Positions 39,107 through 49,228 of a DNA stretch of 64,000 bases are shown here, piece by piece. Origin of the DNA: Planctomycetota bacterium (GTDB taxonomy: Bacteria; Planctomycetota; Planctomycetia; Gemmatales; Gemmataceae); assembly GCA_016873095.1 (NCBI GenBank), contig VGYC01000006.1, positions 1-64,000 of the forward strand, in the 5' to 3' direction. The notes below the pieces were generated by a model that ran no database searches, was not told where the DNA came from, and saw only the letters and a list, made by a program, of their open reading frames with translations. Numbering within the stretch: the first letter of the stretch is position 1; every line of letters starts with the position of its first letter. The translations under genes and the position numbers were made by a program.

Positions 39107-40363
39107 CTAACCGATCTTTGGCACGTTGCCGTGCGAATCGAACTTCAGCGCGGCGGCGGAGCCGATGGTGAAGCGCGTCTTCTGCTCCAGCTCGTCCAGG
39201 CACGGTTGCGAGACTTCCACTGTCTCCAGGTTCAGCGTGTTGCGGATGTGCATGATGCGGGCCTTCTCTGGAGTGCGCGTGCCCAGGATGGACAGGGCGG
39301 CGTCGATGGCTTGCCGGTCGCTGTCGAAGTGCACCGGCAGGTTGGCGCTGTCAGGATAACCCGAGGTCAAGCAGTTGATGACGGTCGCGTTGTAATCCAT
39401 CGACTTGACCAGGCGCGTGGTGGTGAAGTCGGCCAGGCCGATGCCGGCGGCGTTGCCGTGCGTGTGTTCCGAGAGACCGCGGATGAAGATGAAGCGCATC
39501 GCCGGCTGGTTCTCCGGCGGCGCGGTGCGGAAGGCGCGCTTGCGGCCGACAACGTTGGTGTCCATCCCGGAGCCGCTGATTTCCTTGCCGATCTCGTCGA
39601 CGATGAGCAGGTCTGCCTCGTGGAACGGCAACCGGGCCAGCCAGGTCTTGGCATGGGCGAGCAGTTGCTCCTCGACCTTCTCGAAATCGGGCGGCAGCAT
39701 GGCGGCGATGCGGGCGGTCTCGTCGTAGGCATTCTCGACGACGGCCACGCCAAAGGCGATCGGCGCCTTGGCACGCATCGTCTTGCCCACGGCGCGGACC
39801 ACCTGGTCGTAGGGGTATTCCAGGAGCAGGCGATGATAGTTGATGGCGCCGACGTGCTTGCCCAGGCCGATCATCATCATCTTCATCAGCCCGCTTTCGA
39901 TCGGGCCATGATAGCTGGTGTGCGGCTTGACGCGTGCCACCACGGCGATGTGGTCCGCCTCCGAGGCGTGCTTGTCGAGGACGACGGGAAAGCCCGCCGC
40001 CGTGTTGCCGAGGGAGACGACGTCCATCGAGGCGCGGATGGGAGCGCCGACAAAGCTCTCGGTGATGCCATAGCTTTCCAGGACCTCGCGCTGGCCCTGG
40101 GCGGTGCCGCCGCCGTGGCTGCCCATCGTGGGCACGAGATACGGCTTTGCCCCAAGATCCTTCACAAACTGCGCGACGGACTTCAGGATGAGCGGGATAT
40201 TGGCGATGCCGCGGCTGCCGGCCGTCAGCGCCACCGTCTGACCGGGGCGGATGGTCCGTGACAGGTCAAGCTTGTCCAGGGTGGACCGGATCTCGCCGGC
40301 GATGTTGTCCACGCGTGGACGGTCGAATTCCTGTCGCAACGGCACCATCAACGGATATGACAC
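39107..40363 (-). CDS. LarA-like lactate racemase domain protein (DUF2088)
   Basis: About 418 residues resembling nickel-pincer lactate racemase LarA and its relatives. Supporting stretches are ALTAGSRGIANIPLILKSVAQFVKDLGAKPYLVPTMGSHGGG (N-domain nucleotide-like motif and His), ARVKPHTSYHGPIESGLMKMMMIGLGKHVGAINYH (His-rich site) and VDEIGKEISGSGMDTNVVGR. Whether it racemises lactate or another 2-hydroxy acid is unknown; larB/larC/larE cofactor genes are not in the window. I prefer the GTG at 40363 (GAGGGG 6 nt upstream); an ATG at 40390 and one at 40348 are alternatives. Confidence 0.82.
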   Translation of the reverse strand: MSYPLMVPLRQEFDRPRVDNIAGEIRSTLDKLDLSRTIRPGQTVALTAGSRGIANIPLILKSVAQFVKDLGAKPYLVPTMGSHGGGTAQGQREVLESYGITESFVGAPIRASMDVVSLGNTAAGFPVVLDKHASEADHIAVVARVKPHTSYHGPIESGLMKMMMIGLGKHVGAINYHRLLLEYPYDQVVRAVGKTMRAKAPIAFGVAVVENAYDETARIAAMLPPDFEKVEEQLLAHAKTWLARLPFHEADLLIVDEIGKEISGSGMDTNVVGRKRAFRTAPPENQPAMRFIFIRGLSEHTHGNAAGIGLADFTTTRLVKSMDYNATVINCLTSGYPDSANLPVHFDSDRQAIDAALSILGTRTPEKARIMHIRNTLNLETVEVSQPCLDELEQKTRFTIGSAAALKFDSHGNVPKIG

Positions 40364-40541
40364 GACGGCCCCCTCGCCATTGGGTGGCACGCCGTTTCAG
40401 TATACCTCGGCCAATATTTCCCGTCTCTCCCCTGGAGCGAATTTGACGATGTTGATAGAATACTCGGTCCGTGCCTGTGGGCGCTGGCCGAGCGGCCGGC
40501 GGGGCCCGGAAGCCTCTTTTTCATGTTAGGATCCGCACTTC

Positions 40542-42305
40542 ATGGTCAATCGCAATCTCCTCCGCCAGTTTGATCTTTCCGAGGACGAGCTGGACGCCGC
40601 CTTCACGCAAGAATCCTGGCTGCCTCCCGAGGAGCAAGAGTTCGAGGTCAACAAGATCGTCAAGGGCAAGGTTCTGAACGTCGTCGGCGACGAGGTCTGG
40701 GTCGACGTCGGCTACAAGAGCGAGGGCGTCATCCCCCTCAATGAATGGTACGACGAGGGACTCGACAAGATCGTCCCCCCCAATCCCGGCGACGAGATTC
40801 AAGCGTTGCTCGACGCCGTGGAAGATGAATCGGGCGCCATCGTCCTCAGCTACCGCAAGGCCAAGCGGCAGAAGGAATGGGAAGACGTCATCGCCAAGCA
40901 CAAGGAAGGCGACGTCGTCTCCGGGGCCGTCACCCGCAAGATCAAGGGTGGACTGCTCGTCAACATCGGCGTCAATGTGTTTCTGCCCGCCAGCCAGGTG
41001 GACATCCGCCGTCCGCCGGACATCGGCGACTACATCGGCAAGACCATCGAGTGCAAGATCCTGAAGATCGACGAGGCGCGGCGCAACATCGTCGTCAGCC
41101 GCCGCAAGCTGATCGAGGACAAGCGGCAGGAGATGAAGGAGGCGCTCCTCTCCGAGATCCAGGTCGGGCAGATTCGCAAGGGCATCGTCAAGAACATCGC
41201 CGAGTTCGGCGCCTTCGTGGACCTTGGCGGCATCGACGGCCTGCTGCACATCACCGACATGAGCTGGGGCCGCATCGGCAACCCGCACGAGATCGTGCAC
41301 ATCGACCAGCCGCTGGAGGTCTACATCCTGTCGGTGGACAAGGACAAGGAGAAGATCGCGCTGAGCCTCAAGCACAAGTCGGCCAGCCCGTGGGAAGAGG
41401 TCGAACGCAAGTATCCAATGAACAGCCGGCACACCGGCGAGGTCGTCAATGTCATGAGCTACGGCGCCTTCGTCAAGCTCGAGCCGGGCATCGAGGGCCT
41501 CGTGCACATCAGCGAGATGAGCTGGACCAAGCGCATCAACCATCCCAGCGAGGTGGTAGCCATCGGCGACCAGATCGAGGTGCAGGTCCTGAACATCAAC
41601 AAGGACAAGCAGGAGATCTCGCTGGGCATCAAGCAGGTGCAGCCCAATCCCTGGGACAAGGTGGCCGAACGCTATCCGCCGGGCGTCACCATCGAGGGCG
41701 TGGTCCGCAACCTCACCAACTACGGCGCCTTCATCGAGATCGAGGAAGGCATCGACGGCTTGCTGCACGTCAGCGACATGAGCTGGGTCCGCAAGGTCAG
41801 CCACCCCAGCGACGTGGTCGCCAAGGGCGACAAGGTGAAATGCGTCATCCTCAACGTCGATCAGGACCGCAAGCGCGTCGCGCTGGGTCTCAAGCAGATG
41901 GCCAGCGACCCGTGGGAGGGCGACATTCCCGGCCGCTACCATCCCAACGACGTCAAGAAGGGCAAGGTCACCAAGCTCACCAACTTCGGCGTCTTCGTCG
42001 AGCTGGAGCCGGGCCTGGAGGGACTCTTGCACATCTCCGAGCTTTCGGACGACAAGGTCGAGAGCCCGGAGGAGGTGGTCAAGGTCGGCGACGAGATCGA
42101 GGTCCGCGTGCTGCGCGTGGACGCCGCCGACCGCAAGATCGGCCTGAGCCGCAAGACGAAAGCGGACGAGGAGGAAACGCCGGTCGAGGAACCGGCCGCC
42201 GCAACGCAGCAGGCCCCCAAGCCGCGCGAGCGCGAGCTGCGCGGCGGCACCGGCAGCGGCTCCGGACAGCTGATCTCCATGCCCGGCGAAGGCAAACAGG
42301 AGTAA
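40542..42305 (+). CDS. rpsA: 30S ribosomal protein S1
   Basis: Binds mRNA on the 30S subunit and helps initiation on leaders with weak ribosome sites. The 587-residue protein has six S1 RNA-binding domains, at about residues 38-105, 122-190, 208-278, 295-363, 382-448 and 468-535. The repeated pattern is GAFVDLGGIDGLLHITDMSW / GAFVKLEPGIEGLVHISEMSW / GAFIEIEEGIDGLLHVSDMSW / GVFVELEPGLEGLLHISEL. The C-terminal 50 residues are low-complexity. The leader has no good Shine-Dalgarno, as is common for rpsA. Monocistronic and divergent from the LarA-like gene. Confidence 0.96.
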   Translation: MVNRNLLRQFDLSEDELDAAFTQESWLPPEEQEFEVNKIVKGKVLNVVGDEVWVDVGYKSEGVIPLNEWYDEGLDKIVPPNPGDEIQALLDAVEDESGAIVLSYRKAKRQKEWEDVIAKHKEGDVVSGAVTRKIKGGLLVNIGVNVFLPASQVDIRRPPDIGDYIGKTIECKILKIDEARRNIVVSRRKLIEDKRQEMKEALLSEIQVGQIRKGIVKNIAEFGAFVDLGGIDGLLHITDMSWGRIGNPHEIVHIDQPLEVYILSVDKDKEKIALSLKHKSASPWEEVERKYPMNSRHTGEVVNVMSYGAFVKLEPGIEGLVHISEMSWTKRINHPSEVVAIGDQIEVQVLNINKDKQEISLGIKQVQPNPWDKVAERYPPGVTIEGVVRNLTNYGAFIEIEEGIDGLLHVSDMSWVRKVSHPSDVVAKGDKVKCVILNVDQDRKRVALGLKQMASDPWEGDIPGRYHPNDVKKGKVTKLTNFGVFVELEPGLEGLLHISELSDDKVESPEEVVKVGDEIEVRVLRVDAADRKIGLSRKTKADEEETPVEEPAAATQQAPKPRERELRGGTGSGSGQLISMPGEGKQE

Positions 42306-42366
42306 TCCGCCGCTACATGCGCGACGTACCAGCACGATGCGCGAGCAAGCGAGTGTGGAGCTGACG

Positions 42367-43779
42367 ATGCGTATGACGTGTCCAGGCAGCCGGCCCTTGG
42401 CGCCGTCGCGCCGCGATCTCTTGCGGACGACGGCCAACGGCTTCGGTCTGGTCGCACTTTCCGGGATGCTCGCGGAATCGGCGACCGCCGATGCTCCGAG
42501 GCCGGTGCCTCATTTTCGACCTCGTGCCAGGAACGTCATCTTCTGCTTCATGGACGGCGGCGTGTCGCACGTCGATTCCTTCGATCCGAAGGCGAAGCTG
42601 GATGAACTGGATGGCCGGGAAGTGGGCCGGGTCGATAACCCCACGGCCAACCGCAATCGCCGCTGGCTGCGCAGCCCGTGGCTGTTTCGGCGGCGCGGGC
42701 AATCCGGCCTGCCGGTGACCGACCTGTTTCCCCATCTCGCCACCTGTGCCGACGACCTGTGCGTGATCCGCTCGATGCGGGCGGAGCTGCCGCTGCACTC
42801 GACGGGTGTGCTCTTCCTGCACACGGGGCACAACAACGCCGGCCGGCCCAGTCTGGGCTCGTGGACCACCTACGGCCTGGGCACGGACAACCAGAACCTG
42901 CCCGGCTACGTCGTGCTGAGCTTCGGTGTCATTCCTTGCGGCGGCCTGGAGAATTTCTCCAGCGGCTTCCTGCCGGCCAGCCATCAGGCGACACTGCTGC
43001 GGGCCAGCGGCATCCCGCTGGAAAACCTGCAAGCGCCGCGCAGCGATCAGCGCGCGCAGCGGGCCATGCTCGATCTGCTGCGCGATCAAGATGCCGCCTT
43101 CTCACGGGCGCTGGGCACCGACGACGCCATCGAGTCGGCGATCCGCAACCACGAGACGGCGTTTCGCATGCAGAGCCTGGTTCCGGATGTCCTCGACCTA
43201 GGCCGGGAAACGGCGGCAACCCGGCGCTTGTACGGCCTCGACTCCGGCCCCGAATCGAAGCGACTCTACGCCACGCAGTGTCTGCGTGCCCGCCGCCTGA
43301 TCGAGGCAGGTGTCCGCTTCGTCGAGATCTGCTGCCCGCCCGGCGCTTCCAACGGCACCTGGGACCAGCACGGCAACCTGAAAGAAGGTCACGAGAAGAA
43401 CGCTCTCGACACCGATCAGGCGATTGCCGGCTTGCTGAAGGACCTGAAGTCGCGTGGCTTGCTCGATGAGACCCTGGTGCTGTGGGCCGGCGAGTTCGGG
43501 CGGACGCCGCACTCCGCCGGCAGAGACGGCCGGGACCATCATCCCGAAGGCTTCTCGATCTGGATGGCGGGCGGCGGCGTCAAGGGCGGTTTTGCCCATG
43601 GCGCCACCGACGACCTGGGCATGCACGCCATCGACAACATCGTCACCATGCACGACCTGCACGCCACGCTGCTGCACCTCCTCGGCCTCGACCACGAGCG
43701 CCTCACCTTCCGCTTCAGTGGCCGCGACTTCCGCCTGACCGACGTCCATGGTCACGTCGTTCGCGAGGTGCTGGCCTAG
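42367..43779 (+). CDS. DUF1501 family protein (Tat-exported)
   Basis: Second DUF1501 protein, 470 residues. The signal contains PSRRDLLRTTANGFGLVALSGMLAESATA (twin-arginine). Family features: NVIFCFMDGGVSHVDSFDPKAKLDEL, VIRSMRAELPLHSTGVLFLHTGHN, ARRLIEAGVRFVEI, and LVLWAGEFGRTPHSAGRDGRDHHPEGFSIWMAGGGVKGG. It belongs to the subgroup that opens with a long proline/arginine signal and lacks the GNGGHDGG loop seen in the copy at 9468. GGAG lies 7 nt before the ATG. No PSD1 cytochrome gene is next to it. It follows rpsA by 61 nt and converges with the histidine kinase gene. Confidence 0.88.
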   Translation: MRMTCPGSRPLAPSRRDLLRTTANGFGLVALSGMLAESATADAPRPVPHFRPRARNVIFCFMDGGVSHVDSFDPKAKLDELDGREVGRVDNPTANRNRRWLRSPWLFRRRGQSGLPVTDLFPHLATCADDLCVIRSMRAELPLHSTGVLFLHTGHNNAGRPSLGSWTTYGLGTDNQNLPGYVVLSFGVIPCGGLENFSSGFLPASHQATLLRASGIPLENLQAPRSDQRAQRAMLDLLRDQDAAFSRALGTDDAIESAIRNHETAFRMQSLVPDVLDLGRETAATRRLYGLDSGPESKRLYATQCLRARRLIEAGVRFVEICCPPGASNGTWDQHGNLKEGHEKNALDTDQAIAGLLKDLKSRGLLDETLVLWAGEFGRTPHSAGRDGRDHHPEGFSIWMAGGGVKGGFAHGATDDLGMHAIDNIVTMHDLHATLLHLLGLDHERLTFRFSGRDFRLTDVHGHVVREVLA

Positions 43780-43801
43780 CGCAATCCTCGTGGGCGACAG
43801 A

Positions 43802-43828
43802 GTGGGCGACGCTGGCAGCGTCGCCTAC
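43802..43828. repeat. Dispersed element family B, supplying a stop codon
   Basis: GGCGACGCTGGCAGCGTCGCC with flanking GTG and TAC. The leftward histidine kinase gene ends inside it: its TAG stop (43827-43825) is part of the element. Confidence 0.85.
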
Positions 43829-45192
43829 GAAGCGGCCGGCAATTCGATGCGAAAGCAGGTGTGGCCGGTTCTGCGGTCCCAGGAAATGGTGCCGCCATGC
43901 GCCTCTGCCACCTGGCGAGCCACCGCCAGGCCCAGGCCCACGCCTTCGGCGCGGCCGGTGACGAACGGCTCGAACAGGCGCTCTCCCAGGTCAGCGCCTG
44001 GGCCGGGACCGGAATCCTCGACTTCGACGATGCCGCGGCGCGCAGCGTCAGCAACCGTCAACCGCACGCGCACCCAGCCGCCGGGCCCGGCAGCTTCCAC
44101 TCCATTCTGGATCACGTTCAGAAACAGATGACGCAGCTGGTCGGCATCCCCTTGCACGACAGCGGCGCCGCCAGCGGCCGTATCGAGGGCAAGCTCGATG
44201 CCGGCATGCTGACACTGCGGCTGGAGCAGTGCGACCGTCTCGCTCAGGATCATGGCGAGCGGGCACGGTTCGCGGCGTGAGTCGTTGTGGCGGCCCAGAT
44301 CGAGGAAGCGCTTCAAGTGCATCTCGACCAGCGCGAGTTGCCGCAGCGCCACTTCCAGTGTCTCCGTCGCACCGTTCTTGGCCTCGCGCAGATGGAGTTG
44401 CACGGCCAGGCGGGCGCCGGTGACGCCGTTGCGCAGTTGATGCGCGAGTCCGCCGCTCACCTGGCCGAGAAGCCGCAAGCGCTCGGTCCGCGTCACGGCA
44501 TCCTGAAGCTGGGCGAGTTTCTGGGCCATCTCGTTGACGGACAGACCGAGATCGCGCAGTTCATCGTTGCGCGCCGGCAGCGGCATGGGGCTGAAATCTC
44601 CCGAGGCGATCAGCCGCGTGCGCCGTTCCATCTCCTGAATGCGCCGGCCCAGGCGCTGCGCCACCAGGACGGTCAGGACCAGGGCGGCCATGCCGACGAT
44701 GACGCCGAAGAACAGCGCTGGCCGGATCGCTCCCCACAACGCCTCGCGCCACTGCGTTTCCGGGTAAAAGATGTAAAGGATGTGCAGCTTCTCTTGTCCG
44801 AGCGGAATCCCCTGGCAAAAGTAACTTGCCCTGCCGACGTTGAGCCGCGGTCCCAGGTGCAGGGCCTGCCAGTCGTCATTCGGCTCGGGCAGCGACGCGG
44901 GGACTGCTGGCAGCGTGGTCAACGGCCGGCCGGCATCGTCCGTCAGCGGCAGCCGGCCGGCGTCGCAGAGAAGGAATTCGGCGCCGGACAGCCCTTTCAT
45001 GAGCCTGAGGGTTTGCACGTTGCGTGGAAACGTGACCGCGTTGACCGTGAGGGCGACATCGTGAATCTGTTTCTCCAGCTGGTGCCGCGCTCGCGCCGCC
45101 GAAGCCAGCGCGGTCCACGTCGCCATGCCGACGACGCCAAGCAGCAACGTCAACAGCGGCAGCAAGAGCTGACTGCGAATGCCCCAGCGCAT
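43825..45192 (-). CDS. Membrane sensor histidine kinase
   Basis: A 455-residue kinase. One N-terminal membrane helix (SQLLLPLLTLLLGVVGMATWTAL) leads to a periplasmic sensor (about residues 40-155); a second helix (RPALFFGVIVGMAALVLTVLV) and a HAMP linker precede the kinase core. The H-box is GGLAHQLRNGVTGARL, the N-box FLNVIQNGVEAAG, and the G-boxes VEDSGPGPG and AEGVGLGLAVARQVAEAHGG. The ATG at 45192 has GGGAGA 5 nt upstream; an ATG at 45243 lies 2 nt after the leuS stop and would add 17 residues. No response regulator adjoins it, so its partner is elsewhere. Confidence 0.9.
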   Translation of the reverse strand: MRWGIRSQLLLPLLTLLLGVVGMATWTALASAARARHQLEKQIHDVALTVNAVTFPRNVQTLRLMKGLSGAEFLLCDAGRLPLTDDAGRPLTTLPAVPASLPEPNDDWQALHLGPRLNVGRASYFCQGIPLGQEKLHILYIFYPETQWREALWGAIRPALFFGVIVGMAALVLTVLVAQRLGRRIQEMERRTRLIASGDFSPMPLPARNDELRDLGLSVNEMAQKLAQLQDAVTRTERLRLLGQVSGGLAHQLRNGVTGARLAVQLHLREAKNGATETLEVALRQLALVEMHLKRFLDLGRHNDSRREPCPLAMILSETVALLQPQCQHAGIELALDTAAGGAAVVQGDADQLRHLFLNVIQNGVEAAGPGGWVRVRLTVADAARRGIVEVEDSGPGPGADLGERLFEPFVTGRAEGVGLGLAVARQVAEAHGGTISWDRRTGHTCFRIELPAAS

Positions 45193-45245
45193 CGGCTTCT
45201 CCCACTTGGTGCATCGCGCTCCGCTCCGAAGACTCCGCGTCATGA

Positions 45246-48128
45246 CTAACCGGCGATTACGATATTCACGAGCTTCTTTGGCACGACGATCACCTTCTTG
45301 ATCGTCTTGCCAGCGAGGAGGGCCTGGATCTTGTCGTCGGCGCGGGCGGCTTTCTCCAGGCTCGCTTGGTCGATGTCCGCCGGCACGACGATCTTGCCGC
45401 GCACCTTGCCGTTGATCTGCACCGGCACCTCGATCTCGTCCTCGCGCGTCAAACCTTCGTCGAACGGCGGCCAGGGTTCATGGGCCAGCGTCTTGCCATG
45501 CCCCATGATTAGCCACAGTTCCTCGGCCAGATGCGGCGCGAACGGACTCAGGAGCAGGACAAACGTCTCCAGTACCGAGCGCGAGCGCGACTCATGCCGC
45601 GTCAGCACATTGGACAGCTCCATCATGGCGGCGATGGCGGTATTGAACGACATCGCGTCCAGGTCCAGCGTCACCTTCTTGATGGTCTGATGTAGCTTGC
45701 GCAGCGTGTCCTTGTCCGGCGGCACGTCCTTCACTTGATCGCTGAGCTTGACGCTGTCGCCGCGCTCATCGACGAACAGCCGCCAGACGCGGTTGAGGAA
45801 GCGGAACACACCTTCCACGCCGCGCATGCTCCACGGCTTGGTCGCCTCCAGCGGGCCCATGAACATCTCGTAGAGCCGCATGCTGTCGGCGCCGTACTCG
45901 TCCACGACCTCGTCGGGATTGACCACGTTGCCGCGGCTCTTGGACATCTTGTAGGCGCGAGCCTCGACGCGAACTTTCGGATTCTCCCTGAGAACGAAAC
46001 TGTCACCGCTCTTCTCGACCTGGTCCTCATCCAGTCGCACGGTTTCCAGCCCGGGCGGGGTTTCCTTGGTCGGCGATACCCAGGTGCCGTTGTTCTTGAA
46101 GCCGGTGTACTCCATCTCGCCCAGGATCATGCCCTGGTTGACGAGCCGCTGGAACGGTTCCGGCGTGTGCACGTGGCCGCGGTCGAAGAGGACCTTGTGC
46201 CAGAAGCGCGCGTAAAGGAGGTGCAGGACGGCATGCTCGGCCCCGCCGACGTAGAGATCGACCGGCATCCAGTACTTTTCCCTGGCCGGATCGCAGAACG
46301 CCTTGTCATTCTTCGGATCGATGTAGCGGAGATAGTACCAGCACGAGCCGGCCCACTGCGGCATGGTGTTGGTCTCGCGCAGATACGTCTTGCCGTCGCG
46401 CGTCACCTGGACCCAGCCTGTTGCCTTGCCGAGCGGCGGCTCCGGCTTGCCGGACGGTTTGAAGTCGTCCAGCTCCGGCAGCGTCAACGGCAGCTCGCTG
46501 ACATCGAGTGGTCGAATGCGGCCGCCTTGCTCGTGCAGGATCGGGAACGGCTCGCCCCAGTAGCGTTGCCGGCTGAACAGCCAGTCGCGCAGCTTGTAGT
46601 TGACCTTGCGCTGGCCCTGCTTGCGCTCCTCCAGCCAGCGCGTGATCTGGGCCTTGAACTCCGCGGTCGGCAAGCCGTCGAACGGTCCGGAGTTGATGGC
46701 CGTGCCCTCGTCCGTGTAGGCCTCGGAGAAGAGCTGAATATGATTGCGATACAGTTGCTCGACGACCTTGCCGAGGTCCTGGCCGAGCCGGTCCCACAGG
46801 GGCGTGGCCTTCTGCACAACCTGCATCCCGCCCGGCGACATCGTCGGTACTTGCCTGCCGTCGCTCTGGCTTTCCGCAAGCTGCTCCTTCAGCAAGCGGT
46901 ACACATCCGTTGCCTGCAACCACGATTGCGGCGGCAACACCACCGGGATGATCGGCAGCTTGAACTGCACGGCGAATTCCCAGTCGCGCTCGTCGTGTCC
47001 GGGCACGGCCATGATGGCCCCCGTCCCGTAGCTCACGAGCACGTAATCGGCGATCCAGATGGGCACCGATTTGCCGTTGACCGGATTCAGCGCGTAGGCG
47101 CCCGTGAACACGCCGGTCTTCTTCTTGGCGATCTCGGTGCGCTCGAAATCGCTCTTGCGCGCCGTTGCGGCACGGTATTCATCCACCTCCGTCTGCTGCC
47201 TGGCCGTGGTGATGCGCTTGACCAGGGCATGCTCCGGCGCCAGCACCATGTAGGTCGCGCCAAACAGCGTGTCCGGACGCGTCGTGAAGACGCGAATCGT
47301 CTCCTCGTTCTCGGCCAGGCGGAAATCCACCTCCGCGCCCTCGCTGCGGCCGATCCACTCGCGCTGCATCGCCTTGATGGAATGCGACCAGTCGAGCGGC
47401 TCGAGATCCTCGAGCAGGCGATCGGCGTAGGCGGTGATGCGCAGCAGCCATTGCCGCAGCGGCATGCGGACGACCGGATGCCCGCCGCGTTCCGACTTGC
47501 CGTCCACGACTTCCTCGTTGGCGAGCACGGTACCCAGCGCGGCGCACCAGTTGACCGGCACCTCCGCCTGGTAAGCCAGCCGCTTGCCGTCGCGATAGGC
47601 TGCGACCGCGTCGGGTCCCTTCGCCTCGACCTCGGCGGGGATGGGCAGTTCGGCGATGGGCCGGCCGCGCTTCTGCTCGGCATCGTACCAGGTGTCGAAG
47701 AGCTGCAAAAAGATCCACTGCGTCCACTTGAAGTACTTCGGATCGGTGGTATCGACCTCGCGGTCCCAGTCGTAGCTGAAGCCGAGCATCTTGATCTGCC
47801 GGCGAAACGTGGCGATGTTCTTCTGCGTCGTCTCGCGCGGGTGCGTGCCGGTCTCGATGGCGTACTGCTCGGCCGGCAAGCCGAAGGCGTCCCAGCCCAT
47901 CGGGTGCAGGACGTTGAAGCCGCGCATGCGCTTGTAACGCGCCAGGATGTCGGTGGCCGTGTACCCTTCCGGATGGCCGACGTGCAGCCCCGACCCGGAC
48001 GGATACGGAAACATGTCGAGGATGTAGTACTTCGGCTTGTCGGAGACGTCGGCCGCCCGGAAGACCTTGTGCTCTTCCCAGTATTTCTGCCAGCGCGGCT
48101 CGATCTCCTTCGGGTTGTACATCGGCAT
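45246..48128 (-). CDS. leuS: Leucyl-tRNA synthetase
   Basis: Charges tRNA-Leu; class I, 960 residues with an editing domain. The ATP-binding motif HIGH is present as [12 protein letters not shown] (about residue 49) and KMSKS as [16 protein letters not shown] (about 727). The CP1 editing domain has the threonine-rich stretch [22 protein letters not shown] and [20 protein letters not shown]. The C-terminal anticodon-binding region ends VNGKVRGK-type ([19 protein letters not shown]) and [23 protein letters not shown] precedes the ATG. The histidine kinase gene follows after 2 or 53 nt depending on its start. Confidence 0.97.
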   Translation of the reverse strand: MPMYNPKEIEPRWQKYWEEHKVFRAADVSDKPKYYILDMFPYPSGSGLHVGHPEGYTATDILARYKRMRGFNVLHPMGWDAFGLPAEQYAIETGTHPRETTQKNIATFRRQIKMLGFSYDWDREVDTTDPKYFKWTQWIFLQLFDTWYDAEQKRGRPIAELPIPAEVEAKGPDAVAAYRDGKRLAYQAEVPVNWCAALGTVLANEEVVDGKSERGGHPVVRMPLRQWLLRITAYADRLLEDLEPLDWSHSIKAMQREWIGRSEGAEVDFRLAENEETIRVFTTRPDTLFGATYMVLAPEHALVKRITTARQQTEVDEYRAATARKSDFERTEIAKKKTGVFTGAYALNPVNGKSVPIWIADYVLVSYGTGAIMAVPGHDERDWEFAVQFKLPIIPVVLPPQSWLQATDVYRLLKEQLAESQSDGRQVPTMSPGGMQVVQKATPLWDRLGQDLGKVVEQLYRNHIQLFSEAYTDEGTAINSGPFDGLPTAEFKAQITRWLEERKQGQRKVNYKLRDWLFSRQRYWGEPFPILHEQGGRIRPLDVSELPLTLPELDDFKPSGKPEPPLGKATGWVQVTRDGKTYLRETNTMPQWAGSCWYYLRYIDPKNDKAFCDPAREKYWMPVDLYVGGAEHAVLHLLYARFWHKVLFDRGHVHTPEPFQRLVNQGMILGEMEYTGFKNNGTWVSPTKETPPGLETVRLDEDQVEKSGDSFVLRENPKVRVEARAYKMSKSRGNVVNPDEVVDEYGADSMRLYEMFMGPLEATKPWSMRGVEGVFRFLNRVWRLFVDERGDSVKLSDQVKDVPPDKDTLRKLHQTIKKVTLDLDAMSFNTAIAAMMELSNVLTRHESRSRSVLETFVLLLSPFAPHLAEELWLIMGHGKTLAHEPWPPFDEGLTREDEIEVPVQINGKVRGKIVVPADIDQASLEKAARADDKIQALLAGKTIKKVIVVPKKLVNIVIAG

Positions 48129-48258
48129 CGGCGGAACTCTCCTTGCGAGGACTCCTCATTAGCGTACAAGGATGCATCGCGGAGGTTAAGAGAGATGCCG
48201 CCGACGGCGGGTTCGCGACCATGCAGTCAATCGCGCAGCGTGCGCACGCTCGGCCGGA

Positions 48259-48302
48259 ATTCGTTGCGTCGCCACCCCCCTCTGTGCGCCCCGGCAACGA
48301 AT
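48259..48302. repeat. Dispersed element family D
   Basis: A 44-nt element with ends ATTCGTTGC and GCAACGAAT, the reverse-complement match of 20034-20077. It lies in the 224-nt gap between the leuS start and the gene ending at 48353. A partial copy (GATTCGTTGCCGG, about 48369-48381) overlaps that gene's 3' end. Confidence 0.8.
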
Positions 48303-48352
48303 CTGCAACCCAGCCGCATACGATAACATATGGTGCAATAATCGCTTACGTC

Positions 48353-48655
48353 TCAAGCTCCCGTTGCCGATTCGTTGCCGGCGTGGTCCGCGGACGATGC
48401 CGGCATATGCGGGGCGCAGAGGAACCAGGCCCGTTCCATCTCGGCTGCCGCCGTTCTTATCCCTGCCGCAGCGTCGGCCAGCGCCGCTGCCAGCCTGGGC
48501 CGCCCACGACCGGCGTCAGCCTGGCCGTCCGTCTCAAGCTTGGCTGCCAGGGCGTGCAGGAAGCTCACGAACGCATCGTAGCGCAGGTCGCCAAGCTCGA
48601 CCGCAAGCGCGGCGAGCGTGTCGGGGTAGCGATCAATTCCGGCACGGTGAAGCAT
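48353..48655 (-). CDS. Small unknown alanine-rich protein
   Basis: A 100-residue protein (MLHRAGIDRYPDTLAALAVELGDLRYDAFVSFLHALAAKLETDGQADAGRGR...) predicted helical and cytoplasmic. The strong ribosome site (AGGGAGGG, 6 nt before the ATG) supports it. Its last residues are coded by sequence like the end of repeat family D. It follows the HEAT lipoprotein gene on the same strand, 66 nt apart. No family recognised. Confidence 0.6.
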   Translation of the reverse strand: MLHRAGIDRYPDTLAALAVELGDLRYDAFVSFLHALAAKLETDGQADAGRGRPRLAAALADAAAGIRTAAAEMERAWFLCAPHMPASSADHAGNESATGA

Positions 48656-48721
48656 GGCAGGCCCTCCCTTGCAAGACCGCGAGCGCTGGCAGACGGCACT
48701 CGTCGCAGCCTTGATCGCGCT

Positions 48722-49177
48722 CTATTTCAACGCCTTCAAGGCCAGCAGCGCGGCTTCGCGGACGCGCGCGTTTTCGTCCGCCGCGAGGCCGGTCAGCGCC
48801 TCCCGGGCGGCCCGGGCCGCCGGGCCGATCTGTCCCAGCGCCAGCGCCGCCTGCCGGCGCACCGTCCATTCCGCGTCCTTGAGCGCCGCCGTCAAGGCCG
48901 GGACCGCGTCGCTGGCGTCCGGCCCGATCTTGCCCAGGGCCAGGGCGGCGCTGTCGCGCACCAGCACCGAGCCATGTTGCAAGCGCTCGACGAGTGCCGG
49001 CAACGCGGGCTGCGCCTCGGCCCCAAGCCGGCTCAGGCCGTAAGCGCCTTGCACCTGCCGCGCCGGATCGGGATCGCGCAGCATCGCCTCGAGTTGGGCC
49101 ACCGACTTGCCCTCGTGCGGAGCCTTGGCGGTGCAGCCGGCGAGGAGCATCATTGCCAATCCACAGAGGCGCGACAT
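48722..49177 (-). CDS. HEAT-repeat lipoprotein
   Basis: A 151-residue protein. It starts MSRLCGLAMMLLAGCTAK with a lipobox (LLAG-C15), so it is probably a lipoprotein. The body has four HEAT/PBS-type repeats of about 31-39 residues (LRDPDPARQVQGAYGLSRLG, LQHGSVLVRDSAALALGKIG, LKDAEWTVRRQAALALGQIG, AADENARVREAALLALKAL), a typical scaffold for protein contacts in the periplasm. GGGGA precedes the ATG by 5 nt. Divergent from pckA. Confidence 0.85.
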   Translation of the reverse strand: MSRLCGLAMMLLAGCTAKAPHEGKSVAQLEAMLRDPDPARQVQGAYGLSRLGAEAQPALPALVERLQHGSVLVRDSAALALGKIGPDASDAVPALTAALKDAEWTVRRQAALALGQIGPAARAAREALTGLAADENARVREAALLALKALK

Positions 49178-49228
49178 GATTTCCCCATTCGAACGTCTGC
49201 TCTTGACCCACTCGACATCATCGTCACA

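Noticed and set aside
48143-49228. Long open extension upstream of pckA
   Set aside because: It covers two better-supported leftward genes and codes no PckA-like sequence.
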